Shown here: piece by piece, positions 55,513 to 63,956 of the stretch
Layout of the letters: each line of letters starts with the position of its first letter
How positions within the stretch are numbered: the stretch's first letter is position 1
Assembly: GCF_001428435.1 (NCBI RefSeq)
Contig: NZ_LMSO01000009.1
Span: 268,086 to 332,085 of the forward strand
Reading direction: 5' to 3'
Length of the DNA: 64,000 nt
Source: Arthrobacter sp. Soil782
GTDB taxonomy: Bacteria > Actinomycetota > Actinomycetes > Actinomycetales > Micrococcaceae
Program-made: the position numbers and the translations under genes
Notes under the pieces: generated by a model
Seen by the model: only the letters and a program-made list of their open reading frames with translations
Told to the model about the DNA's origin: nothing
The model's database searches: none

Positions 55513-55608
55513 TCAACACGAGCATGCTGTCCGCACCTTCATCACCAGGAACGCGCCCGCCCAGGCGAGGATGATGCCGATACACAGCCAACCCGCTACT
55601 TTTCTCAC
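55513..55608 (-). pseudogene. 31-residue truncated paralogue of the upstream-anchored membrane protein
   Basis: GTG 55608, preceded by GGGGGA, encodes RKVAGWLCIGIILAWAGAFL then VMKVRTACSC-stop. The first 23 residues match the N-terminus of the protein at 54906-55373 in pattern (RK-A--LC----L-WAGAF---K). It is either a truncated duplicate or a genuine mini membrane protein. The identical ribosome-site context in both supports duplication. Confidence 0.45.
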
Positions 55609-55784
55609 GCAATCCCCCAAGGACGTCCCGTATGGTCGCCAACCTACCGGCGAAGTCTACGCACCCGCGTCCGCCGCCGTCGTCGTTCTTGTGCCCAGCC
55701 ATGGTCAGATGTACCGTCGATGGGTATGGTAAGCATACTGATGAATTGATCGTTCATCTGATGTTCCAATCCTAAGGAGACGCT

Positions 55785-56678
55785 ATGAGCACGAGGATCG
55801 AGAAGCAGATTATGGTCAACGTTCCAGTGAGCGTGGCCTACAACCAGTGGACACAATTCGAAGAATTTCCCCACTTCATGAGCGGGGTGAAGAAGGTTGA
55901 GCAGCTGACCGACGACCGCCTGCAGTGGGTTGCCGAAATCGGTGGCGTGAAGCGCGAGTGGGAAGCGAAGATCGTTGCTCAGGAGCCTGACCGCCGCGTC
56001 GCCTGGGCAGCCACCGAGGGCGCCACCAACGCCGGAGCCGTCACGTTTGAGGACGTCGGCGGAGGCCAGACCACCATCCGCCTCGAGCTTGAGTACGAGC
56101 CCGAAGGCATGATCGAGAAGATCGGTGACAAGCTCAACGTCGTCGAGAAGGAAGCCGAGGGTGACCTCAAGCGCTTCAAGGAATTCATCGAGGACGAGGG
56201 CTATGCCACGGGCGCCTGGCGCGGGTCCGTCGCCGGTGACACCATGGGTTCCCCAACCGTCACCGACGCCGCCGCCTCACGCGGGGATAGCGGCAAGGCC
56301 GGTATCTCGGGCAAGGCAGCAGCCGCAGGTGTTGGCGTGGCCGCCGCAGCCGCCGCCGGTGTCGCGGCAGCAGCGGGAAGCAAGAAGAGCACCGATACGG
56401 AGGCGACCACTGTTGATGTACCGGTGGTTCCGGTTGAGGACACCACTCCCCCGGATGTCACCCCTGTTGTCGGCGGCGCTCCTGTGGACGTGGCACCCGA
56501 GACCGCATCCGAGCGGCCCCTCGGTGAGCCCTTCGACCAGACCAACGGACTTACCGACACAACCGGCGACTCCGACGGTCTCGCTGCCAGCGACACCCGC
56601 AGTGCAGTCGAGCGTGACGAGGATGATCGGACGGCCGACGGCTACATGCCTCCGGGCAGCCGCCCCGGCGCACCGTAA
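55785..56678 (+). CDS. SRPBCC/polyketide-cyclase-like protein with Ala-rich tail
   Basis: 297 residues; AAGGAG precedes ATG 55785. Residues about 1-145 form an SRPBCC (START-like) domain: VNVPVSVAYNQWTQFEEFPHF, EIGGVKREWEAKI, and FEDVGGGQTTIRLELEYEP. It would bind a lipid or other hydrophobic ligand. The remainder is low-complexity, first Ala/Gly-rich (about 180-205), then acidic Pro/Thr/Asp-rich. The tail is unusually long for the family. A terminator follows 13 bp after the stop. Confidence 0.85.
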   Translation: MSTRIEKQIMVNVPVSVAYNQWTQFEEFPHFMSGVKKVEQLTDDRLQWVAEIGGVKREWEAKIVAQEPDRRVAWAATEGATNAGAVTFEDVGGGQTTIRLELEYEPEGMIEKIGDKLNVVEKEAEGDLKRFKEFIEDEGYATGAWRGSVAGDTMGSPTVTDAAASRGDSGKAGISGKAAAAGVGVAAAAAAGVAAAAGSKKSTDTEATTVDVPVVPVEDTTPPDVTPVVGGAPVDVAPETASERPLGEPFDQTNGLTDTTGDSDGLAASDTRSAVERDEDDRTADGYMPPGSRPGAP

Positions 56679-56691
56679 CTCTCACACCCAT

Positions 56692-56721
56692 CACGGCGGC
56701 TTCCTTCGGGAGGCCGCCGTG
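56692..56721 (+). terminator. Hairpin terminator after the SRPBCC gene
   Basis: CACGGCGGC (56692-56700) pairs with GCCGCCGTG (56713-56721), followed by TGGCGTTTAAG; the T-run is short. It may also serve the convergent gene ending at 56728. Confidence 0.7.
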
Positions 56722-56727
56722 TGGCGT

Positions 56728-57168
56728 TTAAGGTGCCTGTATTCGAGGTGCTTTGCTTCTCAGAACAACCACGGCGGCTATCAGGGCGAGGGCGGCGACC
56801 AGTCCCAATAACATCGCGGGCCCGCCAATGTTTTCGATGGACCCCGCGTGCACGCAGATGCCAGCGACCGTCAATGCCGACAGACACAGCGACGCTGTCA
56901 TCACATCGATCCACCGCTGTGAGCCATTGGTTAGACTCTGTCGCCTTCTCCTGGCCGTAAGTCGCCATGCTGCCAGCAAGGCAAGCTCGAAGAAAGCGAG
57001 CGCAACCACAACTGCAGTGAGATACGGAATCTCCAGGTACGCAACCTCGGGGTAGCGCTCAGCAGCGTCAGCGGCAATCTGCGGAACAACCACGAACTGA
57101 GCCAGCAAGGAGCCAACTGCCAGAGCGCCGATGAGGATTCGGGCGAGTGCAATGTGGTGTCTGGTCAT
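56728..57168 (-). CDS. DUF2975 membrane protein
   Basis: 146 residues from ATG 57168; a longer frame from 57207 would overlap the upstream gene. Four membrane helices at about 8-28, 44-66, 90-108 and 118-137, and the motif YPEVAYLEIPYL between helices one and two, fit DUF2975. Function is unknown; members often sit beside a small helix-turn-helix regulator, but none is adjacent here. Confidence 0.75.
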   Translation of the reverse strand: MTRHHIALARILIGALAVGSLLAQFVVVPQIAADAAERYPEVAYLEIPYLTAVVVALAFFELALLAAWRLTARRRRQSLTNGSQRWIDVMTASLCLSALTVAGICVHAGSIENIGGPAMLLGLVAALALIAAVVVLRSKAPRIQAP

Positions 57169-57193
57169 GCTTCGATCATCGTCCCAGCCAGCT

Positions 57194-57415
57194 TCACTGT
57201 CCCTCATCAGGGTCCTTCCACCCGCCGCGGTGGGACATTGACGGCACCGCAGGCTCGGGTGCCCTCCAGATGACGATCAGGGCCGTGGCCAGTGGACCCA
57301 CCACAAGCGAGACCAGGAACCACACGCCCCGCGAACGATTCTTCTGTTCCGCAAGACCCGCGTTGATCAGGGCCAGTGTGAACCAGAAGAAACTCGAGCT
57401 CACGTACTCATCCAT
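57194..57415 (-). CDS. Small two-helix membrane protein
   Basis: 73 residues from ATG 57415 (DEYVSSSFFWFTLALINAGL). Two hydrophobic stretches at about 6-22 and 30-50, with KNRSRG between, then a polar Pro-rich tail. The arrangement KNRSRGVWFLVSLVVGPLAT is common among small actinobacterial membrane proteins of unknown role. It ends 25 bp before the DUF2975 start and may share its transcript. Confidence 0.6.
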   Translation of the reverse strand: MDEYVSSSFFWFTLALINAGLAEQKNRSRGVWFLVSLVVGPLATALIVIWRAPEPAVPSMSHRGGWKDPDEGQ

Positions 57416-57496
57416 CGCTCCACCCCCATGAGAGACCATCAGGCATAACGCCTCGAGCCTAGCGGAGGGTCTGGACCGGGACCCGCAGGACCGTCG

Positions 57497-58375
57497 CTAG
57501 ACGAGCGGAGGCTTCTTCGCTTCAGCGATGCGGGCAAAAGCATGAATGTCGAGCACTTCACCGCGGGCGGAGGGGTCCACGCCGGCCCGGGCCAACGCCT
57601 CACCCGCAAGCACGCCGCTTCCGGCCCAACCGGCCAGGGCGGCACGGAGGGTTTTTCGTCGCTGTGCGAAAGCGGCGTCGATGACGGCGAACACCTCTTC
57701 GCGGGAGGCCGTTGTGCGGGGCTGTTCATGCCGTTCGAACGCAACCAGCCCGGAGGCGATCTTCGGCGCCGGCCAGAAGACGTTCATGCCGATCACTCCG
57801 GCTTTGCGCATCTTGCCGTACCACTGGGCCTTCACCGACGGCACGCCGTAGACCTTGGAGCCGGGCGGGGCGGCGAGTCGGTCCGCAACCTCGTCCTGAA
57901 CCATCACCAGTCCATGGCGCAGCGACGGGAAATGTGCCAGCAGATGCAGCACCACGGGGACGGCCACGTTGTAGGGAAGGTTGGCCACCAGGGCGGTGGG
58001 TTCGGCGGGAAGTTCGGTGATGCGCATGGCGTCGCCCTCCACCACGTCGCAGAACGCGGCCCGTTCCGGGCGCCACCGCGCAATGGTCTGCGGCAGGCGT
58101 GCAGCCAGGACCGGATCGATTTCCACGGCCACCACGCGCTGCGCGGCGTCCAGCAGGCCAAGGGTCAGTGACCCGAGCCCGGGGCCAACCTCGAGCACCG
58201 TTTCCGCGGGATCAACGGCGGCAACCGAAACGATCCTGCGGATGGTGTTGCCGTCAATGACAAAGTTCTGGCCGAGCGTCTTGGTGGGACGGATCCCCAG
58301 TTCCTCGGCCAGTCGGCGGATTTCGCTCGCGCCCAGCAGGGCCTGTGCCGGGGATGAGCTCGCCTTGTCATTCAC
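57497..58375 (-). CDS. rsmA: 16S rRNA dimethyladenosine transferase
   Basis: 292 residues from GTG 58375. It dimethylates the two adenines of the helix 45 loop of 16S rRNA, a late check of small-subunit assembly. [32 protein letters not shown] (SAM-binding) and [13 protein letters not shown] (catalytic N-L-P-Y) are all present. Between rsmA and ispE lie about 8 kb of other genes, whereas they usually adjoin in relatives. Confidence 0.96.
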   Translation of the reverse strand: MNDKASSSPAQALLGASEIRRLAEELGIRPTKTLGQNFVIDGNTIRRIVSVAAVDPAETVLEVGPGLGSLTLGLLDAAQRVVAVEIDPVLAARLPQTIARWRPERAAFCDVVEGDAMRITELPAEPTALVANLPYNVAVPVVLHLLAHFPSLRHGLVMVQDEVADRLAAPPGSKVYGVPSVKAQWYGKMRKAGVIGMNVFWPAPKIASGLVAFERHEQPRTTASREEVFAVIDAAFAQRRKTLRAALAGWAGSGVLAGEALARAGVDPSARGEVLDIHAFARIAEAKKPPLV

Positions 58376-58431
58376 CTAGACATCGTAACGGGACCTGCGC
58401 CGGAGGCCGGCAGCCGAGGCCGGAACGCAGC

Positions 58432-58461
58432 AGCGCCCCTGCCGGAATCGGCAGGGGCGCT
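58432..58461 (-). terminator. GC-rich hairpin after rpfB
   Basis: Perfect 13-bp stem (58432-58444 with 58449-58461) and a four-base loop, 24 bp past the rpfB stop. There is no T-run, so termination strength is uncertain. Confidence 0.6.
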
Positions 58462-58484
58462 GGGAAAGCCGCGGAAGGAGTCGC

Positions 58485-59741
58485 TTACCGCAGGCCGAGC
58501 TTCGAAGAGCAGGAAGGCCAGTGGCCCCAGCCGCCGTTCTGCTTGAGCACCTCGGCAGTAGCGATCTGCTCGGCGCGCGATGCCTGGTGCGGCAGCGGTG
58601 CGTACTGGCCGCCGCCGGCACCAAGCCAGCTGGACTGGCTGAACTGCAGGCCGCCGTAGTAACCGTTGCCGGTGTTGATGGACCAGTTGCCACCGGACTC
58701 GCACTCGGCGAGGGCATCCCAGGCGGCGCCGCCGGATACCACTGCTGCCGGAGCGTGTGCGGGCGTTTCGATCTCCGCCGGAGCGGCGGCCTCGGCTGCA
58801 GCCTCAACTTCGGCCTCAGGCGCCTTATCCTCTTCCGGCTCGGGCGTCGGCTCCGGCTCTTCCTCCCGGGTGCCGACGGCGATAATTTCCTCGACGGGCT
58901 CGCGGGTGACCTTATCGCTCACGTTCTCCCTCTTACTCTCCTTGCCGTCAATGACGGTCACGGTGAAGACGCGGGTGCGCTCGCCTGCAACCCCGGCCTG
59001 GACCACTTCGCGTTCGCCGACGAGCAGCTCCTCGGTTTCCTTTTCGGTGGAGGTGAAGTCGATCGTCTCGGTCTCGGTGATCTTCTTGCCGGTCTCAACT
59101 CGGGTGACCTTGAGCCCCATGCCGGTGACCAGCGAGCTGTTCACCGGAACCGAGACGCGGTCTTCCTTGCCGAGCGTGACCTTCGCTTCTTCGAGAAGGT
59201 CCGCCACGGTGTTCATGGTGGTTTCGATGCGGGTGCTCTTGCCGTCAACAGCGAGGGTGACGTTCTTCGGCGTCGAAATGCTGAGGGTGGAGCTGAGGGT
59301 GACCAGCCTGGTTTCGGCCGGTGCGGAGATGTCCGAGTCGCTGGCCACGCCGAGATCATTGACGAGCTCGCCCACGGTCTCTCCCGTGGTGTGGACAATT
59401 GTTTCGGCTCCGTTGAGCCGGACGTCCACGGCGGTGGCCTTGTTGACCTGGATGGCAGCGCCGTCGTCAACCGGGGTTGCAAGAGCCGGGTACACGTCGT
59501 CGTTCGCGGTGACCGTCACCTCTGCGGTCCGCAGGACCTCGGCCACGGTGCCGCCGAAGGTCTGGACGGTCTGTGCCTGCCCGTCAACCACCACCTGCAC
59601 GCTCTTGCCGTTGCCCACGAAGGCCACCAGTCCAACCACCAGAGACAGCATGACCACGCCCTGTCCGGTCAGGACAGCCCAGGCCTTTGCATTCCGCCTG
59701 GCTACTCGCTTCGCCACTCTTTTTGCCACAACGTCCCACAT
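58485..59741 (-). CDS. rpfB: Resuscitation-promoting factor RpfB
   Basis: 418 residues from the ATG at 59741 (WDVVAKRVAKRV), a start preceded closely by GGGGA. A membrane helix (about 27-45) precedes three DUF348 repeats (VQVVVDGQAQTVQT, VDVRLNGAETIVHT, VTLAVDGKSTRIET). A G5 domain (ETETIDFTSTEKETEEL), a Glu/Pro/Ala linker and the C-terminal transglycosylase fold (WDALAECESGGNWSINTGN; catalytic Glu in AECESGG) follow. It cleaves peptidoglycan and wakes dormant cells. No c-di-AMP riboswitch, known from other actinobacterial rpf leaders, was recognisable upstream. Confidence 0.95.
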   Translation of the reverse strand: MWDVVAKRVAKRVARRNAKAWAVLTGQGVVMLSLVVGLVAFVGNGKSVQVVVDGQAQTVQTFGGTVAEVLRTAEVTVTANDDVYPALATPVDDGAAIQVNKATAVDVRLNGAETIVHTTGETVGELVNDLGVASDSDISAPAETRLVTLSSTLSISTPKNVTLAVDGKSTRIETTMNTVADLLEEAKVTLGKEDRVSVPVNSSLVTGMGLKVTRVETGKKITETETIDFTSTEKETEELLVGEREVVQAGVAGERTRVFTVTVIDGKESKRENVSDKVTREPVEEIIAVGTREEEPEPTPEPEEDKAPEAEVEAAAEAAAPAEIETPAHAPAAVVSGGAAWDALAECESGGNWSINTGNGYYGGLQFSQSSWLGAGGGQYAPLPHQASRAEQIATAEVLKQNGGWGHWPSCSSKLGLR

Positions 59742-60002
59742 TCCCCGCAGTATCCGGGCACGGGGAGAGCGCGCTCTGGAGCCGGCCCGTTTGAAGGGGC
59801 AGCAGAGAGTGCACAGGCAAATGAACGACGGCGGAGGGCACCTCAAGCGCACCTCTGACGTTGAGCTGAGCACACCTGACATGCCTCATTCAGGCGCGGC
59901 TCAACGCCAGCGGTAATACACAAGGAACCCGTCCACAGCGGACGGCATCAGTCCGAAAGCCTTCCCCGACCCCGGCTAATAAGAGTTCACCGTAATCCAA
60001 CC

Positions 60003-60572
60003 GTGATAATAGGGCAAGCTCCGGGCCTGGACTTCTACCGGTCCTGTTGGCCGTCCTTCAGTGAAGAAGATTTGGTGGCCGCCCTTGAACTGATGCAGCG
60101 ACCCGCGGCAACGGTCGATCTACCCGCCCACGACAGGGCCTTCTGGGAGAGGCACTCGGGAATTGCGAACCGTACGGCATCAGCGGAGGCATCGGTCGGG
60201 AATGTCGTTGCGCAGGTGCGCCTTGAGGCTGATGCTCTGACAGCCGAGGAGGTGGCGCAGCGCCTCCAGATCGACGCATCCACGGTTCGGCACTATCGGC
60301 GTGAGAAGAAGCTGCACGCCTTCACCATGGGTGGCAGGCTGCGGTTTCCGCTCTGGCAGTTCACCAACCATGCGGCGCTGCCGTCCATTGGCCGGGTACT
60401 GGCAGTCCTGCCGGAAGATATGCATCCGCAATCTGTGGCCGGGTTCTTCACCACACCGCAACCAGACCTAATGCTGGACGGCGCAGCCGTGTCCCCCCGT
60501 GAATGGCTTCTCGGAGGCGGATCAGTCGATCATGTGGTCGGACTGGCGGAGGACCTGGCGGCCGGGCGCTAA
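60003..60572 (+). CDS. Antitoxin of a RES-type toxin pair (Xre/MbcA-ParS-like)
   Basis: 189 residues from GTG 60003; GTG 60075 or ATG 60093 are alternatives, none with a strong ribosome site. The middle holds a helix-turn-helix (TAEEVAQRLQIDASTVRHYR). The C-terminus (SPREWLLGGGSVDHVVGLAE) matches the toxin-contacting end of antitoxins that accompany RES-domain NAD-consuming toxins. The stop overlaps the toxin start by one base (TAATG). Such antitoxins usually repress their own operon. The region before it is shared with the divergent rpfB gene. Confidence 0.8.
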   Translation: MIIGQAPGLDFYRSCWPSFSEEDLVAALELMQRPAATVDLPAHDRAFWERHSGIANRTASAEASVGNVVAQVRLEADALTAEEVAQRLQIDASTVRHYRREKKLHAFTMGGRLRFPLWQFTNHAALPSIGRVLAVLPEDMHPQSVAGFFTTPQPDLMLDGAAVSPREWLLGGGSVDHVVGLAEDLAAGR

Positions 60573-61807
60573 TGCCGGGTCAGTACCCGCCAAGTGTTGC
60601 CGAACTTCGCCGCATCGGCTGTGACACCCACCTGCTCAGTCAAGGGTCGGTGCTCTGGAGAGTCCACTTCACAAGCTCCCCACACCCCACAGCGTGGAAT
60701 GGCCTTCGCACGTGGGGGCCCGTACGCAGCTCACGCTGGGACCCGCATCCCGAGCCCGCTCAGGATCACGCACCTCTCGGCGCCGCGTATCTGGGCGAAA
60801 GTGTGGACACCTGCCTCGGCGAGGTATTCCAACTCACCCGCTTCGTCGATGTCGATCGGCACGCCCCCTATGTCACGGCAATCCGCACCACGGTCGATGT
60901 TAGCTTGGCCGACCTCACCGGCCCATGGCTGACACGCGCCGGCGCCTCCGCACAGGTTGCCCTCCAGGAGAAGGAGCGCACCCGTGCCTGGGCTCGGGCC
61001 ATCCACGCGGCATGGCCGGATCTCGACGGCGTGCTGGCTCCCTCGGCTCAGCTAAGCCCCAATCAGCTCAAGAGTGACATCAGGAAAGGCATCGGCGAAG
61101 TGGCCCAGTTTCCACCGGTCGCCGAAGATCGCGATGCATTCGCCGTCCGACCGCCGCAGTATCTCCCCGCCCCGGAAGGAATCGGGAAGGGAACTCGGTG
61201 CAGCCGGGATGCGGCGGGCAAGGGTATAGGACAGCTGCTCCAGGGCAACCGGCGCGTTGAACTCGGTCCGCATGCGCTGTTCCGCCACCTCGAACTGGAG
61301 CTGCCCGACGGCGGCCAGCACCGGTGCCTGGTCACCCCGCAGCTCGGAGCGCAGCACCTGGATGACGCCCTCATGATCGAGCTGCTCAATGCCGCGCCGG
61401 AACTGTTTGTACCGTCCGGGGTCTTTGGCGCGCACGGTGACAAACAGTTCGGGCGAGAAGTGCGGGATCTCCGGGAAGGTCACCGGCTCATCCTGGTAGA
61501 GGCTGTCCCCTACCCGGAGGCTCGTCGCGTTCACCAGCCCGACGACGTCTCCTGGCCAGGCCTGCTCCACGGCTTCCCGCTCCCGCCCCAGAACGCGGTG
61601 CGCATACTTCGTGGCGAAGGGCCTGCCGGTCCGGGAATTGGTGATGACCATCCCCCGCTCGAATACGCCGGAGCAGATTCTGAGATAGGCGATGTGGTCA
61701 CGGTGGGCGGTGTTTGCGCCGGCCTGGACCTTGAACACGAAGCCGGAAAACCCCGCTTCCAGGGGGCGATGGGCACCATCCGCCGTCACCCGGGGCGTTG
61801 GCGCTGA
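60572..61807 (+). CDS. RES-domain toxin, C-terminus replaced by antisense prfC sequence
   Basis: From ATG 60572 the first 160 residues are a RES domain: VLWRVHFTSSPHPTAWNG with the conserved Arg, LGESVDTCLGEVFQ with the Glu, and DLDGVLAPSAQ with the Ser. RES toxins degrade NAD+. At about 61050, where the convergent prfC gene ends, similarity stops. The frame then runs a further 250 codons antisense to prfC with no RES character. Normal RES toxins have some 50-60 more residues here, so this one is probably truncated, possibly inactive. Whether the antisense part is translated is unknown. Confidence 0.6.
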   Translation: MPGQYPPSVAELRRIGCDTHLLSQGSVLWRVHFTSSPHPTAWNGLRTWGPVRSSRWDPHPEPAQDHAPLGAAYLGESVDTCLGEVFQLTRFVDVDRHAPYVTAIRTTVDVSLADLTGPWLTRAGASAQVALQEKERTRAWARAIHAAWPDLDGVLAPSAQLSPNQLKSDIRKGIGEVAQFPPVAEDRDAFAVRPPQYLPAPEGIGKGTRCSRDAAGKGIGQLLQGNRRVELGPHALFRHLELELPDGGQHRCLVTPQLGAQHLDDALMIELLNAAPELFVPSGVFGAHGDKQFGREVRDLREGHRLILVEAVPYPEARRVHQPDDVSWPGLLHGFPLPPQNAVRILRGEGPAGPGIGDDHPPLEYAGADSEIGDVVTVGGVCAGLDLEHEAGKPRFQGAMGTIRRHPGRWR

Positions 61808-62656
61808 CCCCACGTCCACCAGCAGGTCCACCAGCTGGCGTACGCCGAAGTTCCGGGCGGCCGCAGCGAACAGGACCGGAGTCTGCTGAGCTGCGGCAAA
61901 CGCTTCAGTGTCGAAGTCTCCATTGGAGGACGCCACCAGGCCCAACTCTTCGCTCGCGACGTCCCACACCTGTGCGGAGTGTGGATCGAGGTCGGCGGGA
62001 TCGATGGTTGTTTCCCGTGCCGGCTGTGCGCCTCCCTCGACTGCTTCCAGCGCGATCGAGCTGGCGGTGCGCACGTCGAGCAGTCCCTCAAATTCGCCAG
62101 CAATGCCTGCGGGCCAGGTCAACGGGACCGGAACCATGTCGGTGCGCTCGCCGATCTGGTCAATCAGCCCCAGCGCGTCCAGGCCGGGCCGGTCCCACTT
62201 GTTAACCACAGTCACAATGGGAAGCCCACGCTGCTTGCAGACCTCGAGCAGCTTCACGGTCTGCGGCTCGAAGCCCTTGGCGGCGTCGATCAGCATCACG
62301 GCGCAATCGACCGCGGCGAGGACGCGGTACGTATCCTCGGAGAAATCCGCGTGACCGGGAGTGTCCACCAGGTTCAGCACGGTATCGCGATACTCGAGCT
62401 GAAGTGCCGCCGAGCTGATGGAGATGCCGCGCTCGCGCTCCATGCCCATCCAGTCCGATACCGTGCCATGACGGCTGGACTTGCCGTGGGTGACCCCAGC
62501 GTCCTGGATGGCGCTCGCGTACAGAGCCAGCGCCTCGGTGAGCGTGGATTTTCCCGCATCCGGGTGGGAGATGACAGCGAAGGTGCGCCGCCTGCGCGCC
62601 TGCTCAGCGATGGTGGCAGGGCGTATCGCCTCCGAGATGGTGGATGTGCTTGTCAT
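61052..62656 (-). CDS. prfC: Peptide chain release factor 3
   Basis: 534 residues, usual RF3 length. It is a GTPase that removes RF1/RF2 from the ribosome after peptide release. ISHPDAGKSTLTEALALY holds the P-loop, DTPGHADFSEDTYRVL the G3 and VNKWDRPGLDALGLI the G4 motif; the RF3-type C-terminus ends GHFADAFPDVTLELIGA. GAGGA precedes ATG 62656. Its last bases overlap the RES toxin frame on the other strand. Confidence 0.97.
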   Translation of the reverse strand: MTSTSTISEAIRPATIAEQARRRRTFAVISHPDAGKSTLTEALALYASAIQDAGVTHGKSSRHGTVSDWMGMERERGISISSAALQLEYRDTVLNLVDTPGHADFSEDTYRVLAAVDCAVMLIDAAKGFEPQTVKLLEVCKQRGLPIVTVVNKWDRPGLDALGLIDQIGERTDMVPVPLTWPAGIAGEFEGLLDVRTASSIALEAVEGGAQPARETTIDPADLDPHSAQVWDVASEELGLVASSNGDFDTEAFAAAQQTPVLFAAAARNFGVRQLVDLLVDVGSAPTPRVTADGAHRPLEAGFSGFVFKVQAGANTAHRDHIAYLRICSGVFERGMVITNSRTGRPFATKYAHRVLGREREAVEQAWPGDVVGLVNATSLRVGDSLYQDEPVTFPEIPHFSPELFVTVRAKDPGRYKQFRRGIEQLDHEGVIQVLRSELRGDQAPVLAAVGQLQFEVAEQRMRTEFNAPVALEQLSYTLARRIPAAPSSLPDSFRGGEILRRSDGECIAIFGDRWKLGHFADAFPDVTLELIGA

Positions 62657-62811
62657 GGGTTCCTCTTTCTACCTCTGAGGACTCCAACAGACCCCGAAAT
62701 ACCTCGACTTAGTGCTTCTTCGGCCGTGCAATGGACGTGCCCGTGCGAAGAAGGTTCTCAACCATCATCTCGCGTTCAGCGGGCATCGACATCATCGATC
62801 GGTTTGGGATC

Positions 62812-63756
62812 TCACTCCCACTCACCGTACGCACGGCGGCTGTTCGCGTTGATGGTCCGACACAGCTCCTCGAGGTCGGTACCCAGATGGTCGGCCATGA
62901 ACCGCACCGTGTAGGCAACGGCGTAGCTCGCGTTCGGCTGGCCACGGAACGGATGCGGGGTGAGAAACGGTGCATCGGTTTCGGTCAGGATCAGCGAGGG
63001 ATCCGCCACGTCCAGCGCTTCGCGCAATCCGCGGGAGTTCTTGAAGGTGACCGTGCCGGAAAAGGACATGAACCAGCCGTTGTCATTGCAGATCCGCGCC
63101 AGGTCGGCGTCACCGGAGAAGCAGTGGAAGACGACCCGCGCGGGAGGTTCCTCCGAGCGCAGGACCTTCACGACGTCGTCGTGCGCGTCCCGGTCATGGA
63201 TCTGCAGCGCGAGATCAAGCCGGCGGGCAATGTCCAGGTGCCGCCGGAAGGAGTACTCCTGCCGTTCGCGGCCGTCCTCACCGGTGCGGAAGTAGTCCAG
63301 TCCGGTCTCGCCGATCGCCCGGATGCGGGGGTGCTCCGCGAGGTGCTCGATCTCGGCGAGCGCATCCTCAAGCGTGCCCGCCTCTGCAAGGACGGGTGCT
63401 TCATTGGGGTGGATCGCCACGGCGCCCAGCAGGCGGGAATCACGGTTAACGGCGTCGACGGTGAAGCGGGAAGACTCCACATCCGTGCCCACCTGCACCG
63501 CGAAACCGACGCCGACGGCCTCCGCCGCGTCCATCGCGTCCGTCGCGCTGACGGCAACCTGCCCGTCACGGAAATCAAGGTGCGTGTGGTTGTCCATCAC
63601 CGGGAACGGAAGCGGCTCCGGTGCCGGCGGATAGTCGAGTTTCCGGCTGCGGCCGCCGGCCTCGGGAGCACGTGACCTGCTGGAAGAACCTTCCGCTGAG
63701 GTCTCAACGGGCGTCTCAACAGGGCGGTACTGAACGGGGATCGAACTGGTGCACAT
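62812..63756 (-). CDS. tatD: TatD-family metal-dependent hydrolase
   Basis: 314 residues. The metal-binding motifs are MDNHTHLDF (H-x-H), IGETGLDYFR, IHDRDAHDD, FHCFSGD and LTETDAPFL. TatD proteins are 3'-5' exonucleases or DNases. A 53-residue Ser/Pro/Glu-rich N-terminal extension precedes the domain if ATG 63756 is used; ATG 63597 would start at the domain itself. In Actinobacteria tatD usually lies next to rpfB, but here the antitoxin-RES pair and prfC come between. Confidence 0.93.
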   Translation of the reverse strand: MCTSSIPVQYRPVETPVETSAEGSSSRSRAPEAGGRSRKLDYPPAPEPLPFPVMDNHTHLDFRDGQVAVSATDAMDAAEAVGVGFAVQVGTDVESSRFTVDAVNRDSRLLGAVAIHPNEAPVLAEAGTLEDALAEIEHLAEHPRIRAIGETGLDYFRTGEDGRERQEYSFRRHLDIARRLDLALQIHDRDAHDDVVKVLRSEEPPARVVFHCFSGDADLARICNDNGWFMSFSGTVTFKNSRGLREALDVADPSLILTETDAPFLTPHPFRGQPNASYAVAYTVRFMADHLGTDLEELCRTINANSRRAYGEWE

Positions 63757-63956
63757 GGTCCAACCCTAGACTTTCCTTGCAAAACCCAGCGGAGCTCCGG
63801 TGCTCCCTCCTGATCAAAGGAACTTTCCGCCACGAACCCCAGTTGTCCTAGTAGTCTTGAGCTAGTTAGCAACCGTTGCCCCGCGCGTGTTTCACTGACG
63901 TATCTCCACACCGAGGTGGTGCCTACGTTCCCGGCAGCGTCTGACGGAAGGTATCG

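Noticed and set aside
58521-59916. Two long plus-strand open frames opposite rpfB
   Set aside because: Both mirror the DUF348/G5 repeats of rpfB and have no independent support.
59742-60002. c-di-AMP (ydaO-type) riboswitch before rpfB
   Set aside because: I looked because some actinobacterial rpf genes carry one, but the conserved core and paired arms are not visible here.
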